DNA of 64,000 nucleotides from Polycladidibacter hongkongensis (GCF_001561995.1 NZ_LLWC01000010.1:1-64000); one strand, 5' to 3'. Positions 1 to 8,901 are shown, counted from the stretch's first letter. Notes: generated by a model not told the origin, from the sequence alone. Made by a program: numbers and translations.

Positions 1-49
1 GCCGCTTTTCCGTCATCATCAATTGTTTTAGATATTCTGTTCTTATAGG

Positions 50-67
50 TGCCAGCTGCAGCTGGCA
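50..67. repeat. Perfect 18-bp palindrome near the left edge
   Basis: TGCCAGCTGCAGCTGGCA is its own reverse complement over all 18 bases. It lies just outside the G+C-rich remnant that starts near 95-110, where the sequence changes from A+T-rich to G+C-rich. As RNA it would fold to a 7-bp stem with a TGCA loop, and a T-run follows about 11 bases later, too far for a convincing terminator. A role as a recombination or binding site is possible but not shown. Confidence 0.5.
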
Positions 68-90
68 GCCCCTGCCTGTTTTTATAGTCT

Positions 91-394
91 TTATGCCGGT
101 TCTCCAGCGCCTCGGCCTGCGCCTCCACCTGCGCCGTTTGCGGGGAGCAGGGCGGGCTCGGGCACTTGGTTATCGGCCCAGGCGACAATATCAGCACTTT
201 CCGTGATGGGCGCCGCGTCGCCGCCAGACAGCAAAACAGGCACGATTCCGGCCGAGTATACCACCAGCCCCCCCCTTGCGGTCGGAGTAAGGCACGACGG
301 GATCTAGCGCATACCCGATCCCCTTCGCCTCGAGCGCCACGCGAACCTTCCGCACGAAGGGCGACACCGGATAGCCGACGCGTGTGATCGCCAT
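91..394 (-). pseudogene. Glutathione S-transferase (second of a coupled pair), frameshifted and 3'-truncated
   Basis: The reading frame opens at an ATG at 394 that shares its A with the stop codon of the upstream GST remnant (TGATG), so the two were translationally coupled. The first ~40 residues carry a GST thioredoxin-fold start with the active-site-like VGYPVSPFVRKVRVALE and then DPVVPY. At a run of eight C (268-275 on the plus strand) the frame shifts. With one base fewer it continues as a plausible GST N-domain (GIVPVLLSGGDAAPITESAD, then ADNQVPEPALLP) to a TAA at 91-93. A second shift near 130 would allow a different open frame to run to the window edge. The helical C-terminal domain is not recognisable. 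GSTs conjugate or reduce electrophiles with glutathione; this copy looks inactive unless the C-run is a sequencing error. Confidence 0.7.
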
Positions 395-920
395 CCCATC
401 ACCCTTTCTTGACGTCGCTTGCAAAGCGGGCGGCGTTTTCGGCAGCAATAGCCCTGTCATCGGCCTTGGCGTCCCAAAATTACGTTTGCGCCTTGGGGAT
501 GGTCAGGGCCTTTTGCACCGCAGGGCGGGCGTCGATGCGGTCGAACCACGTCTTGAGATGCGGCAGGTCGTCGACCTCTACCTTCGCCCAGACATAGGCG
601 CGTGCCCATGGATACGTCGCCATATCCGCGATCGAGTAGTCTCCGACAAGGAAGTCGCGTCCCTCAAGCCGGATGTTGAGCACCTCCATGAGACGACGGC
701 TCTCATCCACGTATCGCTTGATCGAGAACGGCTCCTCATGGCCGTTTGGCGCGGCGATGCGTTGGAAATACATCGCTTGCCCCATAATGAGTCCGACATG
801 GCCAACCTGGAAAAACAATCGTTGCAGCGTCTCGGAGCGTTCGACCAGATCGTCCGACAGGAACCTTCCGTATTTCTCGGCCAGATGCCACAGGATCGCG
901 CCGCGGTTTAGAGATGGATG
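394..920 (-). pseudogene. YfcG/YghU-like glutathione S-transferase, 5'-truncated with an internal stop
   Basis: Reading down from about 920, the frame gives AILWHLAEKYGRFLSDD, then GHVGLIMGQAMYFQRIAAP and DFLVGDYSIADMATYPW, the linker and helical C-domain of YfcG/YghU-type GSTs, which are glutathione-dependent disulfide reductases. The thioredoxin-like N-domain (about 80 residues) is missing and a TGA stands in frame at 921-923, so no normal start exists. The first ATG inside is at 818. A TAA at 480-482 interrupts the C-terminus; beyond it the frame continues (FWDAKADDRAIAAENAARFA) to a TGA at 394-396 that overlaps the next GST start. The 5' break lies where the divergent HxlR remnant also starts abruptly. 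Confidence 0.75.
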
Positions 921-1202
921 TCAGGCTGCGACATGGGAGGCCTCGGCGAAAACGGTTTCGAGGTGGGCGTCGAATCGAGCCAGATCAGGAGGGACATGCC
1001 GTGGAGGAACGAGTTGAAGAAGATGATCACCGAACGGCTGCGCCAGTTGGAAGTGCAAGGCCTGATGACTCGTGAAGTCATGGATACCGCGCCGGTCTCA
1101 GTGCAGTACCAGATCACCGAATTGGGCTGCACGGCGCTCGGGTTCCTCGACGAACTCAGGAAATGGAGCGAAAACCTGCCCAAGCATATCTCCGATGTTT
1201 AA
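918..1202 (+). pseudogene. HxlR-family winged-helix regulator, N-terminal part missing
   Basis: The C-terminal half is clear: KKMITERLRQLEVQGLMTRE, then VQYQITELGCTALGFLDELRKW, the recognition helix and wing of HxlR/DUF24 regulators. The usual start, with its conserved cysteine and the GGKWxxxIL helix, is absent; the first ~35 residues after the ATG at 918 do not resemble the family. The stop codon overlaps the start of the dehalogenase gene (ATG at 1195, TAA at 1200-1202), so the two were probably cotranslated. HxlR regulators commonly control a divergent detoxification gene, here presumably the broken GST. The truncated protein lacks part of the DNA-binding fold and is probably not functional. 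Confidence 0.7.
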
Positions 1203-1938
1203 ACTGCCGTGTCTGAAATCCGACCCGATTCCGGCCATTCATCCGGTACTGGAATACGCCGCAATGGGGGATCTGGCGGAGGACTACGAGCGGACCAAGG
1301 AGGACCTCGGGGTTCTCTGGATGGGTGTTGTTGCAATGGCCTTCGCCCACTATCCGCGATTTTACGAGACGCTCTGGTCGGCCCTGAAGCCACTTGTCGG
1401 CTCGGATGCTTTCACCCGCGCGTGCCACGACCTGCGCGATCAGGCCGAACGGGAGGCGGTCGCACTTTCGCCGCCGTCAATCCTGAGACAGCTCGACGAA
1501 ATAGGCTACGATCAGCATGAATTCGAGCAGATCCAAGCCCGCAATGAGATCTTCTCGGCCGGAAACATGCCATATCTTCTCATGGCGTCTCTCGCGCGCT
1601 TGGTCCTAGAGGGTGTTGAATGGCCCGTTGGTGCCGTCGCCCGCTGGCAGAGTTACTTCGCCCCTGCCTGAGCCGACCTGAAACGTGCCGTGGTAAGCGA
1701 TGACTACGAGCGTCACGTTGCCCGAGTCCACGACAGGACCGTCGTAATGGCCGCGGGTCTTCCGAACCCCACTGGGCTTTCGAGCGACGCGCTTCGCGAG
1801 GCTGCCGCGGCAGATTACACCTGCGAAGAAGTCTTGGCCGTCGTCCGCCTGTTCTATTGGCTGCTGCCCGGACTTGCACTCAACGTTGCCTTTTTAAGGG
1901 AGCAACTCATCGATCACCGTGTTCTCGAACAGAACTAG
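1195..1938 (+). pseudogene. dehI: DehI-family 2-haloacid dehalogenase, interrupted by one TGA and shortened
   Basis: The frame from the ATG at 1195 encodes a DehI-like protein (stereochemically non-selective hydrolytic removal of halogen from 2-haloalkanoic acids). First-repeat landmarks are HPVLEYAAMGDLAEDYE, LGVLWMGVVAMAFAHYPRF and GNMPYLLMASLARLVLEG. A TGA at 1669-1671 stops it after residue 158, but the same frame continues without a shift as ADLKRAVVSDDYERHVARV, AAGLPNPTGLSSDALREAA and VLAVVRLFYWLLPGLALNVA to a TAG at 1936-1938. The interrupted stretch reads FAPA-stop-ADLK, where relatives have a Trp, so TGG to TGA is the simplest change. Total length is about 247 codons against roughly 290 for DehI, and the region joining the two repeats (around residues 140-152) seems to have lost about 45 residues. 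Confidence 0.78.
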
Positions 1939-2585
1939 CGCTGAGGATAACCGCAAAAAACAAATAAAACTCTATATTTTCAAAGTCCTTTATGTTGGAG
2001 AAGGTTCGACATCAGGTCCGTTCCCACCGCCACTATCCTATTGATAGTAAACAAAGATAGCCCGCTTTCAAGTGGGCTTTTTTGTTGTTTGATAAAGAAC
2101 AAACCATGGCAGGTTTGGGTGATTTTACAACTCTATTGGGGATTCTTGTCAGAAAGTGCCAACAGATTACCAACAGGTATTCTTTGTTTGGTCCGCTTGA
2201 TCTCACCGCTTCTTGGCGATCATTCCACACCCATAAGACCATGCTAAGGCAGCAAACCTGACGAAAACTTTAGATCATTGCCATTGTTTTGCGCGGTTTA
2301 TATCGCACAATTTTTCATGAAATGTGGTTCTGAGCTTGACGATTTTAAACCTGAGTAGAAGCGCAATGCTGTGCGCTTTATCACCTCCAGGGAGAAGTTT
2401 AGTGCGCCTTCGCACTTTAGGTGCAGGCGGCTACCGAATGAGCAGCTGCTACAGCTCAACGGAGAAATGATCGCTCACCCATCCGACACCACCTGCAATT
2501 CATTCTTAATTGAATTTGACTTTTCGCAAACTAAGGCGTTTAAGCTGCGGCATAGTCGGCATAAATCATAAAAGGGAAGTGCCCC
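1939..2585. other. Intergenic stretch between the decayed island and nnrS
   Basis: Base composition drops to A+T-rich immediately after the dehI remnant. The stretch contains a small hairpin (ACTATC/GATAGT, 2032-2048), a clear rho-independent terminator at 2059-2083, and no convincing gene. Short open frames here have no family features. The terminator has no intact gene in front of it, which suggests that the 3' end of a native transcription unit lies between about 1945 and 2058. Confidence 0.5.
2059..2083 (+). terminator. Rho-independent terminator with no intact upstream gene
   Basis: AGCCCGCTT pairs with AAGTGGGCT (nine pairs including one G-T), followed by TTTTTT at 2078-2083. The nearest plus-strand gene upstream is the broken dehI, whose base composition differs, so the terminator probably belonged to a native gene or RNA displaced by the G+C-rich segment. 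Confidence 0.7.
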
Positions 2586-3785
2586 ATGGCTGACATGCAC
2601 ACGATGACACCTCGCGTTTGGTACACAGGCTTTTTTCAGGCCGGGTTTAAGTGCTTCTTTTTTAGCGCCGCTGTTTGGGCGGTTTTGGCCATGTTGCTTT
2701 GGATCCCGCTGGTTTCCGGCCATATCAGCCTGCCACTTGCTATGGATGCGGTGTCGTGGCATGCGCATGCTTTCTTGTTTGGCTATCTTTATGCGGTGCT
2801 TGCCGGTTTTCTACTCACAGCCATGCCAAACTGGACCGGGCGCCCTGCCCTGCATGGCCTTCCCCTTGCGGGGCTGTTTGCGCTGTGGCTTTGCGGCCGT
2901 CTAGGGTTTTTGCTCTCGCAGTACATAAGTCTTTGGCAACTGGCAGCACTTGAGCTTTCCATGCCACTTGCTCTGCTCGCCTTCTGTTTGCACGAGGTAA
3001 TCAAGGCGCGCAACTGGCGTAATCTGGTGGTTGCCGGGTTGATAGCGCTGCTGTTGTTGGCGGACGCCATGTATCTTGCGAACTTGTTTGCCGATGAGTA
3101 CGCCGCACAAGGAGTGGGTCAGCGGCTCGGGATTGCCGCCATGCTGCTCATGGTGGGGCTGATTGGCGGACGCATTATTCCCGCGTTTACCCGCAACTGG
3201 CTGACAAAACGCGGTGCAGGCAAGTTACCGACAGCGCCAATGCAAGGCTATGACAAGCTCAGCCTGCTTGTGTTGTTACTCAGTTTGATCTTGTGGGTAG
3301 CTGATGGATCTCAGAGCCTGGTTGCCGTCGGCCTGCTGCTTTCGAGCGTCCTACATTTGGGTCGGCTCTCGCGCTGGTGCGGCTTACAAACCCTTGCAGA
3401 GCCTTTACTGTTTGTGTTGCATGTGAGCTATTGCTTTTTGCCCTTAGGACTGGCTGCCATGGGGGTGAGTTTGCTGCTGCCTGATTTGATTGATGCCGTT
3501 GCCGCGCAGCACTTGGCCATGAGCGGCGTGATGGGTATGATTACGCTGGCGGTGATGAGCCGGGCCACACTCGGCCACAGCGGCGGAGCCCTTGTGGCAA
3601 GCAAGGGAACTGTCGCACTTTATCTGTCCATGTTCGCCAGCGTAACCTTACGGTTTGTTGCTGGATACTTTCCGGAGCATGCGCTGAGGTTCTACGAGAT
3701 CTCTGCCGTATTCTGGCTTGCAGCATTCTTTGGATTTTTGCTTGTTTATGGTGGCCGCCTGCTAAAGTCTTCTGGTTCGAGCTAG
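2586..3785 (+). CDS. nnrS: NnrS family haem/copper membrane protein
   Basis: A 399-residue polytopic inner-membrane protein of the NnrS family, linked to nitric oxide and nitrosative stress tolerance and often found beside denitrification genes. Family hallmarks are WHAH at residues 58-61, PNWTGR at 81-86 and GGRIIPAFTRNWL at 194-206; the histidines probably bind haem or metal. About twelve hydrophobic segments are visible. The start at 2586 follows an AAAGGGAAG-type ribosome site. No nitrite or nitric oxide reductase genes lie in the window, so a stand-alone role in NO stress defence is more likely than a place in a denitrification operon. The gene ends 8 bases before the convergent zinc-ribbon protein. 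Confidence 0.9.
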   Translation: MADMHTMTPRVWYTGFFQAGFKCFFFSAAVWAVLAMLLWIPLVSGHISLPLAMDAVSWHAHAFLFGYLYAVLAGFLLTAMPNWTGRPALHGLPLAGLFALWLCGRLGFLLSQYISLWQLAALELSMPLALLAFCLHEVIKARNWRNLVVAGLIALLLLADAMYLANLFADEYAAQGVGQRLGIAAMLLMVGLIGGRIIPAFTRNWLTKRGAGKLPTAPMQGYDKLSLLVLLLSLILWVADGSQSLVAVGLLLSSVLHLGRLSRWCGLQTLAEPLLFVLHVSYCFLPLGLAAMGVSLLLPDLIDAVAAQHLAMSGVMGMITLAVMSRATLGHSGGALVASKGTVALYLSMFASVTLRFVAGYFPEHALRFYEISAVFWLAAFFGFLLVYGGRLLKSSGSS

Positions 3786-3793
3786 ACCTCGCG

Positions 3794-4339
3794 CTAGCCA
3801 TCTAACGTGAACTTTTTGCTGTATCCGTGTTTGTTTTCCACCTCGAACACGCAGATTGCCGGGCTGGGGCGCCGCGCAATCAACGTGATATTGGCGCCCA
3901 ATGCGGGGACAATGTAGGCTTGATCATTGGCGCTAAAGGGCGCAACTTTTAATGAGTTGGCAGCGACCTGATACTGGTGGCGCTCTCCATTGATTTGGCA
4001 GGTCATAAAGCGGCGAAGTGTGATTTCACCATCACCGGCATTGCGCACCACAAACGAGAGTTGCCCCTCCTGCCCACTGCGACGCAGGTTTGAAAAACTC
4101 GCGCGAATTTCCTGTTTTTTCTCCAGTTCATGCAGGGTTGTGGAGAGTTCAAAATAGCCTGCGTAAAGCGCCAGCCCCCCGACTAGAATACCTATCAAGC
4201 CGCTGAACACTGAGAACAGGCCCGCATATGGGGCAACCAGACGCTGGCCCCGTCCCTGCCAATGATTGCAATTGGTACAAAAACGCTGACCTTCATGCGC
4301 AAAGGGCTCCTTGCAGGCCCAACAGTTCTTTTCGTTCAT
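3794..4339 (-). CDS. Zinc-ribbon membrane-anchored protein, function unknown
   Basis: A 181-residue protein with an N-terminal zinc ribbon (Cys6, Cys9, Cys21, Cys24; CWAC and CTNC), one hydrophobic segment at about residues 40-63, then a short charged helix and a beta-rich C-terminal domain with runs such as LSFVVRNAGDGEITLRRF that resemble an immunoglobulin-like fold. This layout predicts a cytoplasmic metal-binding knuckle and a periplasmic beta domain. I do not recognise a named family. It is convergent with nnrS. No signal for regulation is seen. Confidence 0.7.
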   Translation of the reverse strand: MNEKNCWACKEPFAHEGQRFCTNCNHWQGRGQRLVAPYAGLFSVFSGLIGILVGGLALYAGYFELSTTLHELEKKQEIRASFSNLRRSGQEGQLSFVVRNAGDGEITLRRFMTCQINGERHQYQVAANSLKVAPFSANDQAYIVPALGANITLIARRPSPAICVFEVENKHGYSKKFTLDG

Positions 4340-4417
4340 GACGTCCTGCCCGTTTGCCCCCGCTCTTGCTTACTGGCATTTACACTGAGGATTTCAAGTC
4401 CTAACAACAACTGCGAC

Positions 4418-4774
4418 CTAAGCAACAGCAGCGGGCGATTTAAACTCGATGCGATTGCCATCAGGATCAAAAACAGCGGCAATCGTCCCCCATTCAAACA
4501 CATGGGTCAGCGGCGATAACCCCCGGGATTTCAAGGTGTCGCAGATTTCAGCGAGATCGTCCGTGTTGAGCCGAAGGACATAATGCTGACGAGCGGATTG
4601 GGGTGTTTCAGAGGGGCGGAACTCGAGCATCAAATAGGCGCCGCCAAACTGATAACTGGCCAACTCCTGCGTGCGCTCAATGCAGGTCATGCCCAGCACA
4701 TCCTCGTAGAAACCGCAGCAGCGCTCCAGATTCTGTGTAAAGAGGATAATCCCTGTGGTTGCATTTGCCAACAC
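4418..4774 (-). CDS. VOC/glyoxalase-superfamily protein
   Basis: A protein of about 118 residues with the betaalphabetabetabeta layout of vicinal oxygen chelate proteins: ILFTQNLERCCGFYEDVLGM at the N-terminus and a second half ending VFDPDGNRIEF. I choose the GTG at 4774 because AAAGGAGGA lies nine bases upstream; an in-frame ATG at 4825 would add 17 residues unlike the family. The members include metal-dependent dioxygenases, lyases and antibiotic-binding proteins; a substrate cannot be assigned. It is transcribed away from katG. Confidence 0.8.
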   Translation of the reverse strand: MLANATTGIILFTQNLERCCGFYEDVLGMTCIERTQELASYQFGGAYLMLEFRPSETPQSARQHYVLRLNTDDLAEICDTLKSRGLSPLTHVFEWGTIAAVFDPDGNRIEFKSPAAVA

Positions 4775-5000
4775 GTCTTCATCCTCCTTTTGCGTTGCAT
4801 TCTGCGGAGGATGATAGCGCAACACGCCCGCACCTGCCGCGTGTCCAATAGGTGTAGAGCCAATTTACCTGTGCCCTTGACCCATCGGGGTTTGCGCAAA
4901 ACCCTTAAGGTTTGTCCAAGTGATTTCACCGGTTTTTAAGCGGCTCCAATGCAGCTTACCCTGAGGCATTACGTGCGTTTGTCAGAGGGAGGACAGCAAA

Positions 5001-7190
5001 ATGCAAACCGGAGGTTGCCCAGTGAGCGGAGCCGCGGCGAAACACGCCGCGGGTGGCGGGATGACCAACCAGAAATGGTGGCCCGAGCAGTTAAACTTAA
5101 GCATTTTGCATCAGCATAATCCGGCGGGAAACCCTATGGGCGCGCAGTTCGATTATGCCGCGGCGTTTCAGCACCTTGATCTGGAGGCTGTAAAGCAGGA
5201 TCTGATCGCCCTGATGAGCGACAGTCAAGACTGGTGGCCAGCAGATTATGGCCATTACGGTCCGTTTTTTATTCGCATGGCTTGGCACAGCGCGGGGACG
5301 TATCGCACCGCAGATGGTCGCGGCGGCGCTCGCAGCGGGGCTCAACGATTTGCACCGCTGAACTCGTGGCCCGACAATGTCAATCTAGACAAGGCCCGGC
5401 GATTGCTGTGGCCAGTGAAGCGCAAATATGGTGCGGCATTGTCATGGGCCGATCTGTTTATTCTGGCGGGCAACTGCGCGCTTCAATCCATGGGGCTTAA
5501 GCCTTTTGGCTTCGGCGGGGGGCGTGCTGATACCTACGAACCTCAGCAGGACATTTACTGGGGGTCGGAATCCGTCTGGCTTGAGGATGGCCGCTATTCT
5601 GGCGACCGTGAGCTGGAAGGTCCGCTTGCGGCGGTGCAGATGGGGCTTATCTACGTCAATCCGGAGGGGCCGAACGGCGTTCCCGATCCGCTTGCTTCCG
5701 CCCGTGATATTCGCGAGACATTCGCTCGCATGGCCATGGATGATGAGGAGACCGTGGCACTCACCGCTGGCGGGCACACATTTGGCAAATGCCACGGGGC
5801 GGGAGATGCGGCACTGGTGGGGCGAGAGCCAGAAGCCGCGCCACTTGAGGCGATGGGCTTTGGGTGGGCCTCGAGCTATAAAAGCGGCCATGGGGTTGAT
5901 ACGATCAGCTCGGGGATTGAAGGGGCGTGGACGCCGCAACCGACCCAATGGGATATGGGGTATTTTGACATGCTGTTCGGCTACGAATGGGAGCTGAGCA
6001 AAAGCCCCGCCGGTGCGTATCAATGGGTACCGATTGGGGTGAAACCAGCCGATTTGGCACCGCAAGTGGATGGCTCGGGACAGCGTGTCACCACAATTAT
6101 GACCACAGCTGATATGGCTATGCGCATGGATCCTGAGTATGAACGGATCTCAAGGCGCTATCATCAGGATCCAGAGGAGTTTGCTGATCGCTTTTCGCGG
6201 GCATGGTTTAAGTTAACCCATAGGGATATGGGGCCGCGCTGCCTGTATCTGGGGACAGACGTGCCCGATGAGGATTTGATCTGGCAAGACCCCCTACCCA
6301 CAACCCCTGCTCCGGCGCCTGAGGCCAGCGCGCTTGCAGGCCTCAGGCAGGACATTCTAGCGTGCGGCTGTAGCCTTACAGAGCTTGTCGAGACGGCATG
6401 GGCGTCGGCCTCCACCTTCCGCGGATCGGATTTGCGCGGCGGGGCCAATGGCGCACGCGTGCGCCTTTCACCGCAGAACAACTGGCGCGTGAACCGACCC
6501 GCACAGTTAGGGGTGGTACTTGATAAGCTGGAGCGCTTGCAAAACGCCTTCAATAAACTGAACACTGACTGTCATCTTTCACTTGCCGATATGGTTGTGT
6601 TTGCCGGCGGTGTAGCGGTGGAAGCTGCCAGTGATGAGGCAATCACTATTGCGTTTACGCCCGGCCGCGTCGATGCCACGCAAGCACAAACGGACATCCA
6701 CTCCTTTGATATGCTGCAACCGCAAAGCGACGGTTTTCGCAATTATCACGAGGATGGCCTTGCGGTTGCGGCGGAACATATGCTTATCGACAGGGCGCAA
6801 CTCTTGTGTCTGAGCGCACCAGAGATGGTGGTGCTTGTGGCTGGTTTGCGTTCACTTGGCATCACCCGCGAGGGCACCCGCCTCGGGCTTCTCAGCACAC
6901 AAACCGGCCAACTGAGCAATGAGGTGCTGTGTAAGCTGCTCGATACACGGCTGGTGTGGCATGAAAGGACGGCGCAATCAGGCATGTTCTCCGCACAAGA
7001 CCCAGAAAATCCCGCGGTACGTCATGAAGCTTCTCGGGTGGATCTTGCCCTCGCTTCAAACTCGCAGTTGCGCGCCATATGCGAGGTCTATGCCGCAGAT
7101 GATGGCAACGACAAGTTCCTGAGAGACTTTGGAAAGGCCTGGGAAAAAGTGATGAATTTGGATCGCTTTGATTTACACCGTCCGCAGTAA
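5001..7190 (+). CDS. katG: Catalase-peroxidase KatG
   Basis: A bifunctional haem enzyme that breaks down hydrogen peroxide as catalase and oxidises donors as peroxidase. At 729 residues it has the usual length and two tandem peroxidase domains. The distal triad Arg92-Trp95-His96 lies in [11 protein letters not shown]; Tyr218 ([12 protein letters not shown]) and Met244 ([10 protein letters not shown]) complete the Trp-Tyr-Met crosslink needed for catalase activity; the proximal haem ligand is His259 in [10 protein letters not shown]. No signal peptide is present, so it is cytoplasmic. A GGGAGGA ribosome site precedes the ATG. I saw no clear OxyR site. The gene is convergent with the alcohol dehydrogenase. 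Confidence 0.97.
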   Translation: MQTGGCPVSGAAAKHAAGGGMTNQKWWPEQLNLSILHQHNPAGNPMGAQFDYAAAFQHLDLEAVKQDLIALMSDSQDWWPADYGHYGPFFIRMAWHSAGTYRTADGRGGARSGAQRFAPLNSWPDNVNLDKARRLLWPVKRKYGAALSWADLFILAGNCALQSMGLKPFGFGGGRADTYEPQQDIYWGSESVWLEDGRYSGDRELEGPLAAVQMGLIYVNPEGPNGVPDPLASARDIRETFARMAMDDEETVALTAGGHTFGKCHGAGDAALVGREPEAAPLEAMGFGWASSYKSGHGVDTISSGIEGAWTPQPTQWDMGYFDMLFGYEWELSKSPAGAYQWVPIGVKPADLAPQVDGSGQRVTTIMTTADMAMRMDPEYERISRRYHQDPEEFADRFSRAWFKLTHRDMGPRCLYLGTDVPDEDLIWQDPLPTTPAPAPEASALAGLRQDILACGCSLTELVETAWASASTFRGSDLRGGANGARVRLSPQNNWRVNRPAQLGVVLDKLERLQNAFNKLNTDCHLSLADMVVFAGGVAVEAASDEAITIAFTPGRVDATQAQTDIHSFDMLQPQSDGFRNYHEDGLAVAAEHMLIDRAQLLCLSAPEMVVLVAGLRSLGITREGTRLGLLSTQTGQLSNEVLCKLLDTRLVWHERTAQSGMFSAQDPENPAVRHEASRVDLALASNSQLRAICEVYAADDGNDKFLRDFGKAWEKVMNLDRFDLHRPQ

Positions 7191-7215
7191 GGGCAAGGGT
7201 AAACCAGTCTGCGTG

Positions 7216-7271
7216 CCTCATCGCAGATGAGGCCAAAGACAGGACAAAGACCGGCGCGCTCCATGCGCCGG
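7216..7271. terminator. Two hairpins between katG and adh
   Basis: CCTCATC-GCA-GATGAGG (7216-7232) and CCGGCGC-gctccat-GCGCCGG (7251-7271) are perfect inverted repeats of seven bases between two convergent genes. There is no long T-run on either side, so they may act as bidirectional pause or 3'-end protection structures rather than as canonical terminators. Confidence 0.5.
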
Positions 7272-7304
7272 CCCGCTTATCTTCCTAGGTACGCGCTTTG
7301 GTGT

Positions 7305-8453
7305 TTACATTGCAGCTTGATAGATCCCGACAACCTCTTCAAACAGCGGCTGCTTTGGATTTGTTAGACCGCACGCGTCCATCATGGCATTCTTGGCAAG
7401 CGTTGGCAGGTCATCCTCTTTCACATCCAGCTCCCGAAGGCCTGCTGGTATACCTACATCTTGGGATAGTTGACGAATGGCGACCAAGGCAGCCTCGGCG
7501 CCCTCGCCAGCGCTCATATGCACCACATCAACGCCCATGGCTGCGGCCACATCTTTTAGACGTTTTGGACAGACCGCGGCGTTGAAGCGTTCCACATGCG
7601 GCAGTAATATGGCATTGCACACACCATGGGGCAGATCATAGAAGCCACCCAGTTGGTGTGCCATGGCATGCACATAACCAAGTGAGGCATTATTGAACGC
7701 CATGCCAGCCATGAACTGCGCGTAGGCCATTTGTTCGCGCGCATGAATGTTTTTGCCATCGCGCACTGCTGCGCGCAAATGTCTGGAAATCAACTCAATC
7801 GCCTTAATGGCCACAGCGTCAGTAATCGGCGTTGCCGCGGTGGAGACATAAGCCTCAATTGCATGGGTCAGCGCGTCCATGCCGGTTGCCGCGGTGAGCG
7901 CTGGCGGTTTGGCCAACATTAACTCGGGGTCGTTGACTGAAAGCACTGGGGTGGTGTTCTTGTCGACAATTGCCATTTTAATATGGCGGCTCTCATCGGT
8001 GATGATGCAAAACCGGGTCATCTCTGAGGCGGTTCCGGCGGTCGTGTTAATAGCAACCAGCGGCAATTGCGGTTTTGCCGATTGGTCAACGCCCTCATAA
8101 TCGGCAATCGAACCCCCATTGGTGGCCACCAGTGCGATGCCCTTGGCACAATCGATGGGAGACCCACCGCCCAAAGCAATAACAAAATCACAGTCGTGCT
8201 GCTTTAGCAGCGCGACACCCGCCTCAACATTGGCAATGGTCGGGTTGGGCTGCACTCCGGAGAACACATAGGTGGCGATGCCGCTGTCTGCAAATAGCGC
8301 GGCGACCGCATCGACAACGCCCATTTTCTTAAGCACTGGACCGCAAACAATTAGGCCGCTTTTGTGGCCGAGGCCTTTGGTATGGGTGACAGCCTCCTTC
8401 AGGCATCCCGCGCCCATCATATTGACACTTGGAATAAAGAAACAGCTGGTCAT
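7305..8453 (-). CDS. Iron-containing (type III) alcohol dehydrogenase, AdhB-like
   Basis: A 382-residue NAD(P)-dependent dehydrogenase very like Zymomonas ADH II and FucO. It carries [20 protein letters not shown] for nucleotide binding, [20 protein letters not shown], and metal-binding His residues in [38 protein letters not shown] and LPH. It interconverts primary alcohols and aldehydes in the cytoplasm. I choose the ATG at 8453, with AGGAG upstream and a family-like start ([14 protein letters not shown]); an upstream in-frame ATG at 8537 adds 28 unrelated residues. It is divergent from oppA across a 448-bp region with two dyads. Confidence 0.93.
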   Translation of the reverse strand: MTSCFFIPSVNMMGAGCLKEAVTHTKGLGHKSGLIVCGPVLKKMGVVDAVAALFADSGIATYVFSGVQPNPTIANVEAGVALLKQHDCDFVIALGGGSPIDCAKGIALVATNGGSIADYEGVDQSAKPQLPLVAINTTAGTASEMTRFCIITDESRHIKMAIVDKNTTPVLSVNDPELMLAKPPALTAATGMDALTHAIEAYVSTAATPITDAVAIKAIELISRHLRAAVRDGKNIHAREQMAYAQFMAGMAFNNASLGYVHAMAHQLGGFYDLPHGVCNAILLPHVERFNAAVCPKRLKDVAAAMGVDVVHMSAGEGAEAALVAIRQLSQDVGIPAGLRELDVKEDDLPTLAKNAMMDACGLTNPKQPLFEEVVGIYQAAM

Positions 8454-8901
8454 CTCAAACTCCTGGATCGCAGAAAAGGATTTTGCATGCCTCGCAGCCT
8501 CCCGCCTTTCAAGAGACATGCGATGGATGTGAAACACCTGAGCGGTGATATTTCAAAGCCTACTCCTGCTTCTGCTGCTATGGTTTGATTCACCGCAAAG
8601 AACGAATTTTCTTTTATCTGGCGAAAATTATTGAATTTCATTCCAAACAGATCGCAACTGTAAAAAGTTGCGCCAATAAAACCAAAAGATTAGAAATTTC
8701 TAAACTCCCTTAGATAAGGTATCGAATTTTTGGTGAAATACTCGTCAAAAGCATAGATTTAATCGTTTGCAGGAGAATAATTTCTTGCATACCCTAATAG
8801 ACTATATGTCGTTTGAAATAGTCATTTTTGTCTTTTGAGCATCGTGATTAAGGTTGTCACTGCGACATTGATCCTGCTCTTATTCTAGGGGGAGAATTAT
8901 C
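8454..8901. promoter_or_regulatory. Divergent adh-oppA control region with two dyads
   Basis: An A+T-rich region between divergent genes. CGCAACT-gtaaaa-AGTTGCG (8653-8672) and TTAGAAATTTCTAA (8690-8703) are perfect inverted repeats with centres about 34 bases apart, as expected for paired regulator sites. The oppA ribosome site (GGGGGAG) lies at 8889-8895. No gene is seen in the region; promoters cannot be placed with confidence. Confidence 0.45.

Noticed and set aside
1999-2031. tRNA-like 3' end (GGTTCGACATC... followed by TTCCCACCGCCA)
   Set aside because: The distance from GGTTCGA to the CCA-like end is about six bases too long for a T-arm plus acceptor, and the T-stem halves do not pair.
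2371-2571. 66-codon open frame upstream of nnrS
   Set aside because: No ribosome site, no recognisable family and low-complexity basic composition; likely chance.
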